Origin: Streptomyces calvus
GTDB taxonomy: Bacteria; Actinomycetota; Actinomycetes; Streptomycetales; Streptomycetaceae
Assembly (NCBI RefSeq): GCF_006782915.1
Contig: NZ_VCNP01000010.1
Location: 372,001-436,000, forward strand
Direction: 5' to 3'
Length of the DNA: 64,000 nt
Positions 54,568 through 63,052 of this stretch are shown here, piece after piece. Positions within the stretch are counted from its first letter, which is position 1. The number at the start of each line of letters is the position of its first letter. Under the pieces are notes generated by a model that worked only from the letters and a program-made list of their open reading frames with translations, had not been told where the DNA came from and did no database searches. A program made the translations under genes and the position numbers.

Positions 54568-55101
54568 TCATTCGGGGAAGGAGAAGTACAGCGCCTTGCT
54601 GTAGAAGGAAGCGAAGTGGCTCTGCCAGTCGGCTCGGACGGAAGCCAGCCAGGCGTCGTTCTGGCCGGCGATCGCCGCCTCGGCCTCGGCGACGGCGTCG
54701 GGGATGTCTTCGGCGGCCAGGCTCCGCACGCTCGCCGCCGGATCGTCGCTCGTCATCGAGACGATCTCCCCGGTTTCCAGGATGAAGTACTTCGCCTGCT
54801 GCTGTTCCAAGTGGGCCGTGGTCCTGGCCACGCATTCGGCGAAGTCGGCGTCGTCCTCGAGGCCCTCGCCGACCGCACGCAGGAGACCGAGCAGCAGAGC
54901 CGCACCCTCGGCGTAGTGCGCGGCGATGCCGATCGGGGGGTTCCAGATCATGGACGGGACGACCGTCGTCCCGTGCCCCACCATGAGCTTGTGCGCGAGG
55001 GGGACGTCCCAGTTGTGCTGGGATATGCACCGGATCCTCGGGGGAAGGTCCGCCTCACTCGGCATCGAGTCGGCGGAGTAGAGATACGAACGGTTCGCCA
55101 T
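54568..55101 (-). CDS. Uncharacterised 177-aa cytoplasmic protein
   Basis: Starts MANRSYLYSADSMPSEADLPPRIRCISQHNWDVPLAHKLMVG. It is predicted helical, acidic, with no signal or membrane segment. I have a vague memory of many actinobacterial proteins beginning M-A-N-R-S-Y-L-Y, but no function attaches to them; such proteins often sit alone, sometimes beside polymorphic toxins. No toxin gene is next to it here. The ORF extends upstream to 55290 without a ribosome site, so ATG 55101 is kept. Confidence 0.7.
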   Translation of the reverse strand: MANRSYLYSADSMPSEADLPPRIRCISQHNWDVPLAHKLMVGHGTTVVPSMIWNPPIGIAAHYAEGAALLLGLLRAVGEGLEDDADFAECVARTTAHLEQQQAKYFILETGEIVSMTSDDPAASVRSLAAEDIPDAVAEAEAAIAGQNDAWLASVRADWQSHFASFYSKALYFSFPE

Positions 55102-55479
55102 GGCGGCGACGCTAACACCGGGGACCGACAGCGCCCGTGCCGCCGGGCTCCTCCTCGCAGTCGGAAGGAGGCCCGGTGGCCTGCCGCCCGCTTGCCCGCG
55201 CCGCTTCCGGCCGGCCCGTTGGCCGGCCCGTTCCGGAATCACTGCGCGGATGCCGCGCCGGCGCAGATGCTCGCGGACCGGGAGGAGCACGCCTTGTCAC
55301 CCAAGACGAAACTGCCTGGAGACGCCGCGAAGAGGGCGGTCCTCTCTCGAGGGCTGTCGCGTCGTCGGGCCCGCGGGTGCCTGCCGGTGCGTCGGCTCGG
55401 TCCGCGGCCCGGGTCCGCGGCCCGCCCGGTGTCCGATTCCTTCAAGACCTGTCCCGCACGCCCTGCCTACGGTGGCCCC
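55102..55479. other. Intergenic region without a supported gene
   Basis: 378 bp between divergent genes. It holds a 12-bp exact tandem duplication (GGCCGGCCCGTT at 55209-55220 and 55221-55232). A GC-rich stretch with several open frames follows, none with a ribosome site or recognisable protein. Confidence 0.5.
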
Positions 55480-55884
55480 ATGACCGTACGATTCGACGCC
55501 GTCGGCCTCGTCGTCTCCGACATGGCCGCCTCTGTGACCTTCTACCGCCGGCTCGGTTTCGCCTTCCCCGAGGGTGCGGAGGACCAGCCGCACGCCGAGG
55601 CCGGACTGCCGGGCGGGATCCGGCTGCTGCTCGACACCGAGGAGACCGTCCGCTCCTTCCACCCCGCATGGCGGCCGCCGACCGGTGGCGGACGGCACTC
55701 GCTCGCCCTGCTGTGCGACACGACCGAGGAGGTGGACGCACTGTACGAGGAGCTGACCGGTGCCGGGTACCACGGCGAACTCAAGCCCTGGGACGCCGTC
55801 TGGGGGCAGCGGTACGCCGTCGTCCTCGACCCCGACGGCAACGGAGTGGACCTGTTCGCGCCGCTACCCGCGGCCGGCGAGTAG
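55480..55884 (+). CDS. VOC-family (glyoxalase/bleomycin-resistance fold) protein
   Basis: 134 residues with two beta-alpha-beta-beta-beta units: [30 protein letters not shown] and [25 protein letters not shown]. The ending is [23 protein letters not shown]. The usual glyoxalase metal ligands are only partly present; many such proteins bind or inactivate small molecules. The 3' end overlaps the convergent AraC gene by 21 bp. Confidence 0.88.
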   Translation: MTVRFDAVGLVVSDMAASVTFYRRLGFAFPEGAEDQPHAEAGLPGGIRLLLDTEETVRSFHPAWRPPTGGGRHSLALLCDTTEEVDALYEELTGAGYHGELKPWDAVWGQRYAVVLDPDGNGVDLFAPLPAAGE

Positions 55885-56553
55885 GCCGCCCAGCGGCAGC
55901 CCGGTCAACTGCCGGACCTCGCGGGCCAGATGGGGCTGGTCGGCGTAACCGGCACGGGCCGCCGTCTCGGCGAAGGGGACGCCCGCGCGGGCCAGGGACA
56001 GGGCGCGCCGCAGGCGCAGGATGCGCGCCAGGGTCTTGGGGCCGTAGCCGAACGCGGCCAGCGAGCGGCGGTGCAACCGGCGGGCGCCCACGCCCAGTTC
56101 GTCGGCGGTCGCCGCGACCGGGCGACCCGCGTCGAGGGCGGCGACGAGGCGGTCGAGCAGCGGGTCGGGCGGGCCGGTGTCCGCCCACCGGCGCAGCGCC
56201 AGGTCCTCCAGGCCGCGCGCCGGGTCGTCCGCCGCGTGCACGCGGGCGGTCAGCCGGCGCACCTCCGCCGCCGGCCACAGGTCGGCCAGCTCGACGCGGC
56301 GGTCGCGCAGTTCGTGCGCGGGGACACCCAGCAGGGCGGGTGCGGTTCCCGGGCGGAAGCGGATGCCGGTCCAGGTGGTCGGCGGTCCGGCGGTCAGGTG
56401 CGCGCGCGTGTCGGGCCCGGCGACCAGCAGGCGGCCCTCGTTCCACAGCAGGTCCATGCAGCCGTCGGGCAGCACCCGCCCCTGACCGTCCCCGGCCGGG
56501 GTGTTGGTCCACACGACCGCGCCCGGCAGCCGCGACGCCCGCTCCCTGTACAC
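55864..56553 (-). CDS. AraC-family regulator (DUF6597-like N-terminus)
   Basis: 229 residues. The N-terminal sensor of about 110 residues includes [29 protein letters not shown] and [27 protein letters not shown]. The C-terminal AraC HTH (about 130-225) is [38 protein letters not shown] and [28 protein letters not shown] start. Its overlap with the VOC gene, which is transcribed toward it, suggests they are regulated inversely or independently. Confidence 0.88.
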   Translation of the reverse strand: MYRERASRLPGAVVWTNTPAGDGQGRVLPDGCMDLLWNEGRLLVAGPDTRAHLTAGPPTTWTGIRFRPGTAPALLGVPAHELRDRRVELADLWPAAEVRRLTARVHAADDPARGLEDLALRRWADTGPPDPLLDRLVAALDAGRPVAATADELGVGARRLHRRSLAAFGYGPKTLARILRLRRALSLARAGVPFAETAARAGYADQPHLAREVRQLTGLPLGGLLAGRG

Positions 56554-56563
56554 GCCGTCCAGG

Positions 56564-57499
56564 CTACGCCGCGCGGGTGCGCCACTCCTGCGGGCTGACG
56601 CCGTAGGCCCGTTTGAAGGCCGTGGACAGGGCGAACGCGCTGCCGTAGCCCACCCGGCGGGCGATCGCGGCGAGGGTGTCGTCGCTGTCGCGCAGCCGGT
56701 CGGCGGCGAGGGCCAGACGCCAGCCGGTGAGGTAGGTCATCGGGGGTTCGCCGACGAGCGCGGTGAAGCGGCGCGCGAGGGCGGCCCGGGAGACTCCCGC
56801 CTTCGCGGCAAGCGCGGCCACTGTCCAGGGGTGGGCCGGGTCGTCCTGGAGCAGGCGCAGCACGGGCCCGACGACCGGGTCCGCCTGCGCCCGGTACCAG
56901 GCGGGCGGCTCCGCTTCCGGCCGGGCGAACCAGGCCCGCAGCGCCGCGATGACCAGCAGGTCGAGCAGCCGGTCCAGGACGACCTCCTGGCCCGGGGCGT
57001 CGCGGACGATCTCCTGCGCCAGGAAGGGCGTGAGCGGACAGTTCCACACGTCGGCGGTGAGCGAGAGCAGCGGCGGCAGCGCGTCCAGGAGCCGGCCGCC
57101 GATCTCGCCGCGCGCCCGGTAGGTGCCGATCAGCATCACCGTGCCGCCGTCCGGCCGGTCGCCCCAGGTGCGGACGCCGAGGTCCATGACGCCGTTGAGG
57201 GGGCGGCCGTCGGGGTAGTGGCACTCGCCGCCGGGCAGGATCAGCGCCTGCGGAACCGTGTCGGGACGGTCGGCGCAGGTGTACGGGTCGGGGCCGCGCG
57301 CGACGGCGAGGTCGCCGGGTCCCAGCCGCAGCCGCTCCCCGCCGTCGGACGTCAGCCACGCCTCGCCGCGGGCGAGGAGCATCACCGTCAGCGGGGCACG
57401 GTCCGCGACACGGATCGCCCAGGGCGGGTCGAAACACGCCCGGATCATGAACGCGCCCCGGGCACGGGGGCCCTCCAGCAGGCCGGTGAGTGCGTCCAT
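56564..57499 (-). CDS. AraC-family regulator with cupin sensor domain
   Basis: 311 residues. The cupin_6-type N-terminus covers about residues 10-190 ([44 protein letters not shown]). Two AraC HTH units follow (about 210-305: [43 protein letters not shown] and [29 protein letters not shown]). It is divergent from the NmrA-like gene 81 bp away, a pairing seen often for this family, and so is probably its regulator. Confidence 0.9.
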   Translation of the reverse strand: MDALTGLLEGPRARGAFMIRACFDPPWAIRVADRAPLTVMLLARGEAWLTSDGGERLRLGPGDLAVARGPDPYTCADRPDTVPQALILPGGECHYPDGRPLNGVMDLGVRTWGDRPDGGTVMLIGTYRARGEIGGRLLDALPPLLSLTADVWNCPLTPFLAQEIVRDAPGQEVVLDRLLDLLVIAALRAWFARPEAEPPAWYRAQADPVVGPVLRLLQDDPAHPWTVAALAAKAGVSRAALARRFTALVGEPPMTYLTGWRLALAADRLRDSDDTLAAIARRVGYGSAFALSTAFKRAYGVSPQEWRTRAA

Positions 57500-57517
57500 G
57501 GGGCCAGCGTAGACGCA

Positions 57518-57535
57518 GGCTCATGGCAACGAGCC
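57518..57535. promoter_or_regulatory. Candidate operator between the AraC regulator and NmrA-like gene
   Basis: GGCTC-N8-GAGCC dyad (57518-57535), with a third GGCTC (57546-57550) in the same 81-bp divergent gap. It is a plausible site for the AraC regulator; the evidence is sequence symmetry only. Confidence 0.3.
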
Positions 57536-57580
57536 GTTCGACGATGGCTCCTTGCGGGGCAGGGCAGTTGACTCGACGGC

Positions 57581-58441
57581 ATGACACCGAACGCGAAGAC
57601 CACGCAGGGCGTGCGGCGCACGCAGGACATGACCGTCGTCGTCACGGGCGCCTCCGGGCGGACGGGGAGCCGGGTGGCGCGGGCCGCGCGGGCGGCGGGG
57701 CTGACGGTGCGGGCGGCGTCCCGGTCGACCGGGTTCGACTGGACGGACCGGTCGACCTGGCCGGACGTGCTGCGCGGCGCCACGGCCGCCTACCTCGTCC
57801 ATCCTCTCGACGTCGGCGCGCCCGGCACCGCCGAGGCGGTCGGCGACCTGGCCCGTACGGCGGTCGGGCTGGGCGTGCGGCGCCTGGTGCTGCTGTCCGC
57901 GCGCGGCGAGGACCGGGCGCTGCCCACCGAGGAGGCGCTGCACGCGTCGGGCGCGGACTGGACGGTCGTACGGGCCGCCTGGTTCGCGCAGAACTTCGGC
58001 GAGGGACCGCTGGCGGAGGAGCTGCGGCGCGGGGAGCTGGTGTTCCCGGCCGGTGAGGTGGGCGAGCCGTTCGTCGACGTGCGGGACATCGCGGAGGTGG
58101 TGGTGGCCGCGCTGACGGGCGGGGAGCGGTACGTGGGACGGACGCTCGCCGTGACCGGGCCGCGACTGCTCAGCTGGCGGGAGGCGGTGGCGGAGATCGC
58201 GGCGGCGACGGGCCGGCCGCTGGTGTACCGGGCGGTGCCGGCGCGTGACTACGGCGAAGCGCTGGCCGCCTTCGGCGTGCCGCCGGAGGAGGCCGCTTTC
58301 CTCACCGAGCTGTTCGCGGAGCTGCTCGACGGCCGCAATGCGCACGTGGAGGACGGAGTACGGCGGGTACTGGGGCGGGAGCCGCGGGACTTCTCCGCGT
58401 TCGTGCGGGAGGAGGCGGCGGCCGGGACCTGGCGGGCGTGA
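57581..58441 (+). CDS. NmrA-like NAD(P)-binding protein
   Basis: 286 residues. An atypical SDR with VVVTGASGRTGSRVARAARAAG (G-x-x-G-x-x-G), then LRGATAAYLVHP, LVLLSARGEDRAL and WTVVRAAWFAQNFGEG. It lacks the classical S-Y-K triad, as in NmrA/HSCARG redox sensors and quinone-reductase-like members. ATG 57581 gives 16 extra N-terminal residues; ATG 57629 starts at MTVVVTGASG and may be the real start. It is probably controlled by the divergent AraC regulator. Confidence 0.85.
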   Translation: MTPNAKTTQGVRRTQDMTVVVTGASGRTGSRVARAARAAGLTVRAASRSTGFDWTDRSTWPDVLRGATAAYLVHPLDVGAPGTAEAVGDLARTAVGLGVRRLVLLSARGEDRALPTEEALHASGADWTVVRAAWFAQNFGEGPLAEELRRGELVFPAGEVGEPFVDVRDIAEVVVAALTGGERYVGRTLAVTGPRLLSWREAVAEIAAATGRPLVYRAVPARDYGEALAAFGVPPEEAAFLTELFAELLDGRNAHVEDGVRRVLGREPRDFSAFVREEAAAGTWRA

Positions 58442-58460
58442 GCGGGCCGCCTCCGGCGGG

Positions 58461-59600
58461 TCACTTCTCCTCGTGCTCGGTGCCGTCGTCGTTCCTCGTG
58501 TGGGGGGTCCGCGCGTGGGTGCGCAGCCGGGCCGTGACGTCCTCCGGCGGCAGGAAGCGGGACCAGCGTTCCGGGAACTCGGAGGGCATGTCGGGGTCGG
58601 CCCCGCCGGCGGCGGAGGTGCGGGCCACGTACTCGGCGACCTGGGCCTGCCGCAGCCGCTCGTTCGCCTCGCGGGCGGCGGCCGTGGCGGCGGCGGGCCA
58701 GACCCGGTCGATGGCCGCGTTGACGGCGGCGCCGACGAGCACGGCGAACGCGGACACGCCGATCCACAGCAGGACGGCGACCGGGGCGGCGAGGGAGCCG
58801 TAGATGGTGGGGCCCTCGACGGTGTTGGTGAGGTAGATCCGCAGCAGGAAGCTGCCGAGCACCCACATGCCGAGCGCGACCAGCGCGCCGGGCACGTCCT
58901 CGATCCACGGGGAGCGCACCGGCACCGAGACGTGGTACAGCGTCGTCAGGAAGGCGATCGACAGCAGGATCACGACCGGCCAGTACAGGACCTGGACGAC
59001 CGTCGTCGACCACGGCACGACCCGTACGACGGCGTCCGGTCCCGCGACCATCAGCGGCAGCGCGACCGAGCCGATCAGCAGGGCCACGATGAACAGCAGG
59101 AACGCCATCAGGCGGGTCTTGACGATGCCCCGGACGCCGTCGAGGCCGTACATCACGGTGATGGTGTCGATGAAGACGTTCACCGCGCGGGATCCCGACC
59201 ACACGGCGAGCAGGAAGCCCAGGGAGATGATGTCGGGCCGGCCGCCCTTCACCACGTCGTCCAGGATCGGCTCCGCGATCTGCTTCACGCCCCGGTCGGA
59301 CAGGACCGTGCGGGAGGCCTCCAGGAGGTTGGTCTGCAGGCTCTGGATGGTGTCGGCGCCGGTCCAGGCGTCGACGTAGCCGAGCAGGCCGATCATGCTG
59401 AGCAGCAGCGGGGGCACCGACAGCAGGGTGAAGAACGCCGCCTCGGCGGCCAGCCCCAGGATGCGGTACTCGATGCAGGAGTTGACCGTGTCCTTCAGCA
59501 GCAGCCAGGCGGTTCTGCGCTTGGAGACGTTCCGGTACAGGGCCCGGGCCCGGTGGAGGCGGCCGGAGGGCGCGTCGGGGGTTTCACTTGCTGGCTGCAC
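58461..59600 (-). CDS. YihY/BrkB-family membrane protein
   Basis: 379 residues. Six membrane helices lie between about residues 45 and 300, with family motifs GLAAEAAFFTLLSVPPLLLSMIGLLGYVD, VWSGSRAVNVFIDTITVMYGL and YGSLAAPVAVLLWIGVSAFAVLVGAAVNA. The C-terminal tail is charged and cytoplasmic. The family is of unsettled role (envelope integrity or transport; it was once thought to be RNase BN). GTG start; divergent from the acyl-CoA dehydrogenase gene. Confidence 0.9.
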   Translation of the reverse strand: MQPASETPDAPSGRLHRARALYRNVSKRRTAWLLLKDTVNSCIEYRILGLAAEAAFFTLLSVPPLLLSMIGLLGYVDAWTGADTIQSLQTNLLEASRTVLSDRGVKQIAEPILDDVVKGGRPDIISLGFLLAVWSGSRAVNVFIDTITVMYGLDGVRGIVKTRLMAFLLFIVALLIGSVALPLMVAGPDAVVRVVPWSTTVVQVLYWPVVILLSIAFLTTLYHVSVPVRSPWIEDVPGALVALGMWVLGSFLLRIYLTNTVEGPTIYGSLAAPVAVLLWIGVSAFAVLVGAAVNAAIDRVWPAAATAAAREANERLRQAQVAEYVARTSAAGGADPDMPSEFPERWSRFLPPEDVTARLRTHARTPHTRNDDGTEHEEK

Positions 59601-59689
59601 GACCTAAAGGTATCCGTCGTGCCTGGTCGCACTCACCCACAGGCCGCATCATCGGGTGAGGCGGGCGTACCGCGGGGTAGGTTCGGGAC

Positions 59690-61324
59690 ATGGCAGGCAG
59701 CACGCACACCGTGACCAACCAGGCTCCACCGCTGGTGCAGTACGACGTGTTCGAAGCGGACCGGGCCCTGGTGGCCGCGGTCGAGCGGCATCTGGCGCCG
59801 GACCTGCTGGCCGAGGGCCGCTCCGCGTTGTCGGGGCTCGGGCGCACGGCCGGCTCCGCCCAGGTGCAGGAGTGGGGGGTGCAGGCCAACGAGCAGCCGC
59901 CGCGGCTGCGCACCCACGACCGCTACGGCCACCGCGTCGACGAGGTCGACTTCCATCCCGCCTGGCACCGGCTGCTCGGCAAGGGCGTGGGAGCGGGACT
60001 GACGGCGGCCTGGGGACGGCCGGGCGGGCACGTGCGGCGGGCGGCGGCGTTCCTGGTGTGGACGCAGGTCGAGGCCGGCAACGGCTGTCCGCTGTCGATG
60101 ACCCACGCGGCGGTCCCCGCGCTGCGCACCGACCCGGCGCTGGCGGCGGAGTGGGAACCGAGGCTGACCTCGACGATCTACGACCGGGCGCTGCGGCCCG
60201 CCCACCAGAAGTCCGGCGCCCTGTTCGGCATGGGGATGACGGAGAAGCAGGGCGGCAGCGACGTACGGGCCAACACGACGTCCGCGCGTCCGCTGGCCGA
60301 GGACGGCACGTACGAGCTGACCGGGCACAAATGGTTCTGCTCGGCGCCGATGTCGGACGCCTTCCTGGTGCTGGCGCAGGCGCCCGGTGGCCTGACGTGT
60401 TTCCTCCTGCCGCGGGTGCTGGAGGACGGCACGCGCAACGTGTTCCGCATCCAGCGGCTCAAGGACAAGCTGGGCAACCGGTCCAACGCCTCCGCCGAGG
60501 TCGAGTTCGACGGGACGTGGGCGCGCCGCGTCGGCGACGAGGGGGCCGGGGTGCGCACCATCATCGGGATGGTGGCGGCGACCCGGCTGGACTGCGTGCT
60601 CGGCTCGGCGGGCCTGATGCGGCAGGCCGTGGCGCAGGCGGTGCACCACTGCACGCACCGGGAGGCGTTCGGCGGGAGGCTCGTCGACAAGCCGCTGATG
60701 CGCAACGTCCTGGCCGATCTCGCGCTGGAGTCGGAGGCGGCCACCACGCTGGCGATGCGGCTGGCGGCGGCGTACGACGACGGCGGTGAGCAGGAGCGGG
60801 CGCTGCTGCGGATCGCGGTGCCGGCGGCGAAGTACTGGGTGACCAAGCGGTGCGCGCCGGTCGCGGTGGAGGCGGCCGAGTGCCTCGGCGGCAACGGGTA
60901 CGTCGAGGAGTCGGGGATGCCCCGGCTGGTGCGGGAGTCGCCGCTGAACTCGATCTGGGAGGGCGCGGGCAACGTGCAGGCGCTGGACGTGCTGCGGGCG
61001 CTGCGCCGGGAGCCGGGCGCGCTGGACGCGTACCTGCGGGAGGTCGGGCAGGCGCGCGGGGCCGACCACCGGCTGGACGGCGCGATCAAGAACCTGCTGA
61101 CCGAACTGGCCGATCTGGACGGCGTCGAGGCGCGGGCGCGGCGGCTGGTGGAGCGGCTGGCGCTGGTGCTCCAGGGGTCGCTGCTGGTGCGGTTCGCGCC
61201 GCCGGAGGTGGCGGACGCGTTCTGCGCGGCGCGGCTGGGCGGGGACGGGGGCGGGGCCTTCGGGACGCTGCCGCACACGCTGGACCTGGCGTCGGTGGTG
61301 GAGCGGGCCCGGCCGGTGTCCTGA
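59690..61324 (+). CDS. AidB-like acyl-CoA dehydrogenase-fold flavoprotein
   Basis: 544 residues, matching AidB length (about 541 in E. coli) rather than typical acyl-CoA dehydrogenases (about 380). Motifs: GMGMTEKQGGSDVRANTTSA, ELTGHKWFCSAPMSDAFLVLAQ, LKDKLGNRSNASAEVEF, and PRLVRESPLNSIWEGAGNVQALDVLRAL near the FAD site. The C-terminal extra domain of about 100 residues could match AidB's DNA-binding part. AidB protects DNA during alkylation stress, although its true reaction is unsettled. The window also carries ogt and an Ada-AlkA gene, but they are 50 kb away. The terminator is at 61341-61378. Confidence 0.85.
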   Translation: MAGSTHTVTNQAPPLVQYDVFEADRALVAAVERHLAPDLLAEGRSALSGLGRTAGSAQVQEWGVQANEQPPRLRTHDRYGHRVDEVDFHPAWHRLLGKGVGAGLTAAWGRPGGHVRRAAAFLVWTQVEAGNGCPLSMTHAAVPALRTDPALAAEWEPRLTSTIYDRALRPAHQKSGALFGMGMTEKQGGSDVRANTTSARPLAEDGTYELTGHKWFCSAPMSDAFLVLAQAPGGLTCFLLPRVLEDGTRNVFRIQRLKDKLGNRSNASAEVEFDGTWARRVGDEGAGVRTIIGMVAATRLDCVLGSAGLMRQAVAQAVHHCTHREAFGGRLVDKPLMRNVLADLALESEAATTLAMRLAAAYDDGGEQERALLRIAVPAAKYWVTKRCAPVAVEAAECLGGNGYVEESGMPRLVRESPLNSIWEGAGNVQALDVLRALRREPGALDAYLREVGQARGADHRLDGAIKNLLTELADLDGVEARARRLVERLALVLQGSLLVRFAPPEVADAFCAARLGGDGGGAFGTLPHTLDLASVVERARPVS

Positions 61325-61340
61325 GGGGTGCGGGCGCGAC

Positions 61341-61378
61341 GCGGGGGTGGTGCTGCGCCGACACGGCACCACCCCCGC
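61341..61378 (+). terminator. Hairpin terminator after the AidB-like gene
   Basis: A perfect 13-bp stem, GCGGGGGTGGTGC (61341-61353) with its complement (61366-61378), 12-nt loop, 17 bp after the stop codon. Confidence 0.85.
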
Positions 61379-61460
61379 CGCACTGGCCCCTGACGAGCCG
61401 TGAACGCCGCTCGGGACGGCGTCGCTCAAGTTTCAAACAGTCGGCTGCCGTCCCACCAGG

Positions 61461-61478
61461 GTTGCAATGGGTTGCAAC
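61461..61478. promoter_or_regulatory. Candidate operator upstream of the GAF regulator
   Basis: GTTGCAA-TGGG-TTGCAAC, perfect 7-bp arms, about 100 bp before the chosen start. A smaller dyad, GTTT-C-AAAC, lies at 61430-61438. This is a likely activator or autoregulation site. Confidence 0.45.
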
Positions 61479-61562
61479 TTCGTGCCGCGACGGCCGTACT
61501 GGCCGTGCGCCCCGGGGGCAGGCGGCAGTATGGGAACGACAGCCTTTCTTCCGGGAGGTCCG

Positions 61563-62828
61563 GTGGCACTCTCGCCGATGGACGTGACGCAGCTGGCCGC
61601 CCTCGACACGGCGCGTGCGGCGCGGGTGCTCAGCGAGGTCCGGTCCGCCGCGCTCTCCGGGCAGCCCGCGCCCGTGGCCCCCCGTCCGGTGATCGGGCAG
61701 TCCTGGGAGCGGATGATGCGCCGCGGTGTCGACCCCGACCACGGCTTCCGCAGCAGGCTGCTGTCCCGTGAGGAGGTGCAGCGGCGGCGGGAGGCCTCGA
61801 CGCTGCGGCATGTGCTGCCGGTGCTGCGGGAGGGTCTGCTGTCGGTCGCGGACGTCGCCCACCACATCATGGTGGTGGCCGACGAGGACGGCCGGGTGCT
61901 GTGGCGGGAGGGCAGCGCGCCGGTGCTGCGCAAGGCCGACGGGCTCGGGTTCGAGATCGGTGCCGACTGGCGCGAGGAGGTCGTGGGCACCAACGGTGTG
62001 GGCACACCGGCGGTGACGGGGCGTCCGGTGCAGGTGTTCGCCTCCGAGCACTTCGTGCGCTCGCACGCCACGTGGACGTGCGCCGGCGCGCCGATCAGGG
62101 ACCCCCGGGACGGGCGGCTGATCGGTGTGGTGGACGTGAGCGGGCCGCTGGAGACGATGCATCCGGCCACGCTGTCCTGGGTCGACTCGGTGGCGAAACT
62201 GGCCGAGGCGCGGCTGCGGGAGATGCACGTGCGGTCGCTGGAGCGGCTGCGCGCGGTCGCGGCGCCGGTGCTGGCCCGGATCGACGGGCGGGCGCTGGTG
62301 GTGGACCGCAACGGCTGGACCGCGGCGGTGACGGGCATGCCGTACACCGAGCGTCTGGCGCTGCCCAAGTCGGCGTCGGCGGGGCTGCGGTGGCTGCCGG
62401 CGCTGGGCCGGTGCTCGCTGGAGCCGCTGGCCGGGGGCTGGCTGGTGCGGGCGGCGGACGAGCCGGTGGCGCGGGCCGCGACCCGGATCGTGCTGGATCT
62501 CAGGGCGCGGCGCCGCTGGTCGGTGGAGGTGTTCGACGGGGCCGGCTCGTGGACCCGTGAACTGAGCCCGCGGCACGCCGAGTTGCTGTACCTGCTGGCG
62601 GTGCACCGGTCCGGCCGCAGCGCCGCGGACCTCGCCAGGGACGTCTTCGGCGACCCGGCCCGTACGGTGACGGTGCGCGCGGAGATGTCCCGGGTGCGCC
62701 GCTATCTGGGCACGCTCCTGGAGCACCGGCCCTACCGGTTCACGGAGACCGCCGAGGTGGAAGTCCTGCTTCCGGAGGACCCGCACGGCTTCTTCCCGCG
62801 CGGGGCGTGCCCGCCGGCCGGCCGCTGA
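61563..62828 (+). CDS. GAF-domain transcriptional regulator (AcoR-like, without AAA+ domain)
   Basis: About 421 residues. The N-terminal SWERMMRRGVDPDH element is typical of AcoR-type activators. A GAF domain follows (about 75-215: VADVAHHIMVVADEDGRVLWREGS, FEIGADWREEVVGTNGVGTPAVTGRPVQVFASEHFVRSHATWTCAGAPIRDP). After a middle segment comes a short C-terminal winged-helix-like region (SPRHAELLYLLAVHRSGRSAADLARDVFGDPARTVTVRAEMSRVRRYLG). The sigma-54 AAA+ core is absent, as in the actinobacterial variants that often activate aldehyde or acetoin metabolism. GGGAGG precedes GTG 61563; ATG 61530 is an alternative start. A dyad upstream may be its own site. Confidence 0.82.
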   Translation: MALSPMDVTQLAALDTARAARVLSEVRSAALSGQPAPVAPRPVIGQSWERMMRRGVDPDHGFRSRLLSREEVQRRREASTLRHVLPVLREGLLSVADVAHHIMVVADEDGRVLWREGSAPVLRKADGLGFEIGADWREEVVGTNGVGTPAVTGRPVQVFASEHFVRSHATWTCAGAPIRDPRDGRLIGVVDVSGPLETMHPATLSWVDSVAKLAEARLREMHVRSLERLRAVAAPVLARIDGRALVVDRNGWTAAVTGMPYTERLALPKSASAGLRWLPALGRCSLEPLAGGWLVRAADEPVARAATRIVLDLRARRRWSVEVFDGAGSWTRELSPRHAELLYLLAVHRSGRSAADLARDVFGDPARTVTVRAEMSRVRRYLGTLLEHRPYRFTETAEVEVLLPEDPHGFFPRGACPPAGR

Positions 62829-63052
62829 GCGCAGGGCCCCACGGTCCGTGACCGGGGCGTGCCGTCAAGACCGTGCGGGGTCGCACAGGCGTGCCCGGGT
62901 GGGGGCCGGGGTGGTGGTTGTTCCGTGCAATTGCAGGGTCTTCGTCCCGGCGGCCGGGCGGCTGTCGTAGCATCCGGTACGCGCCATCCCATCCGCTCCA
63001 CGGTCAACCCGCGGATCACCGGACGCAGTTGACCCGCCTCGGGAGGACGGTT

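Noticed and set aside
55240..55479. Possible small CDS before the VOC gene
   Set aside because: Frames are open only because of GC content; there is no ribosome site and the translation is Arg-rich without a pattern.
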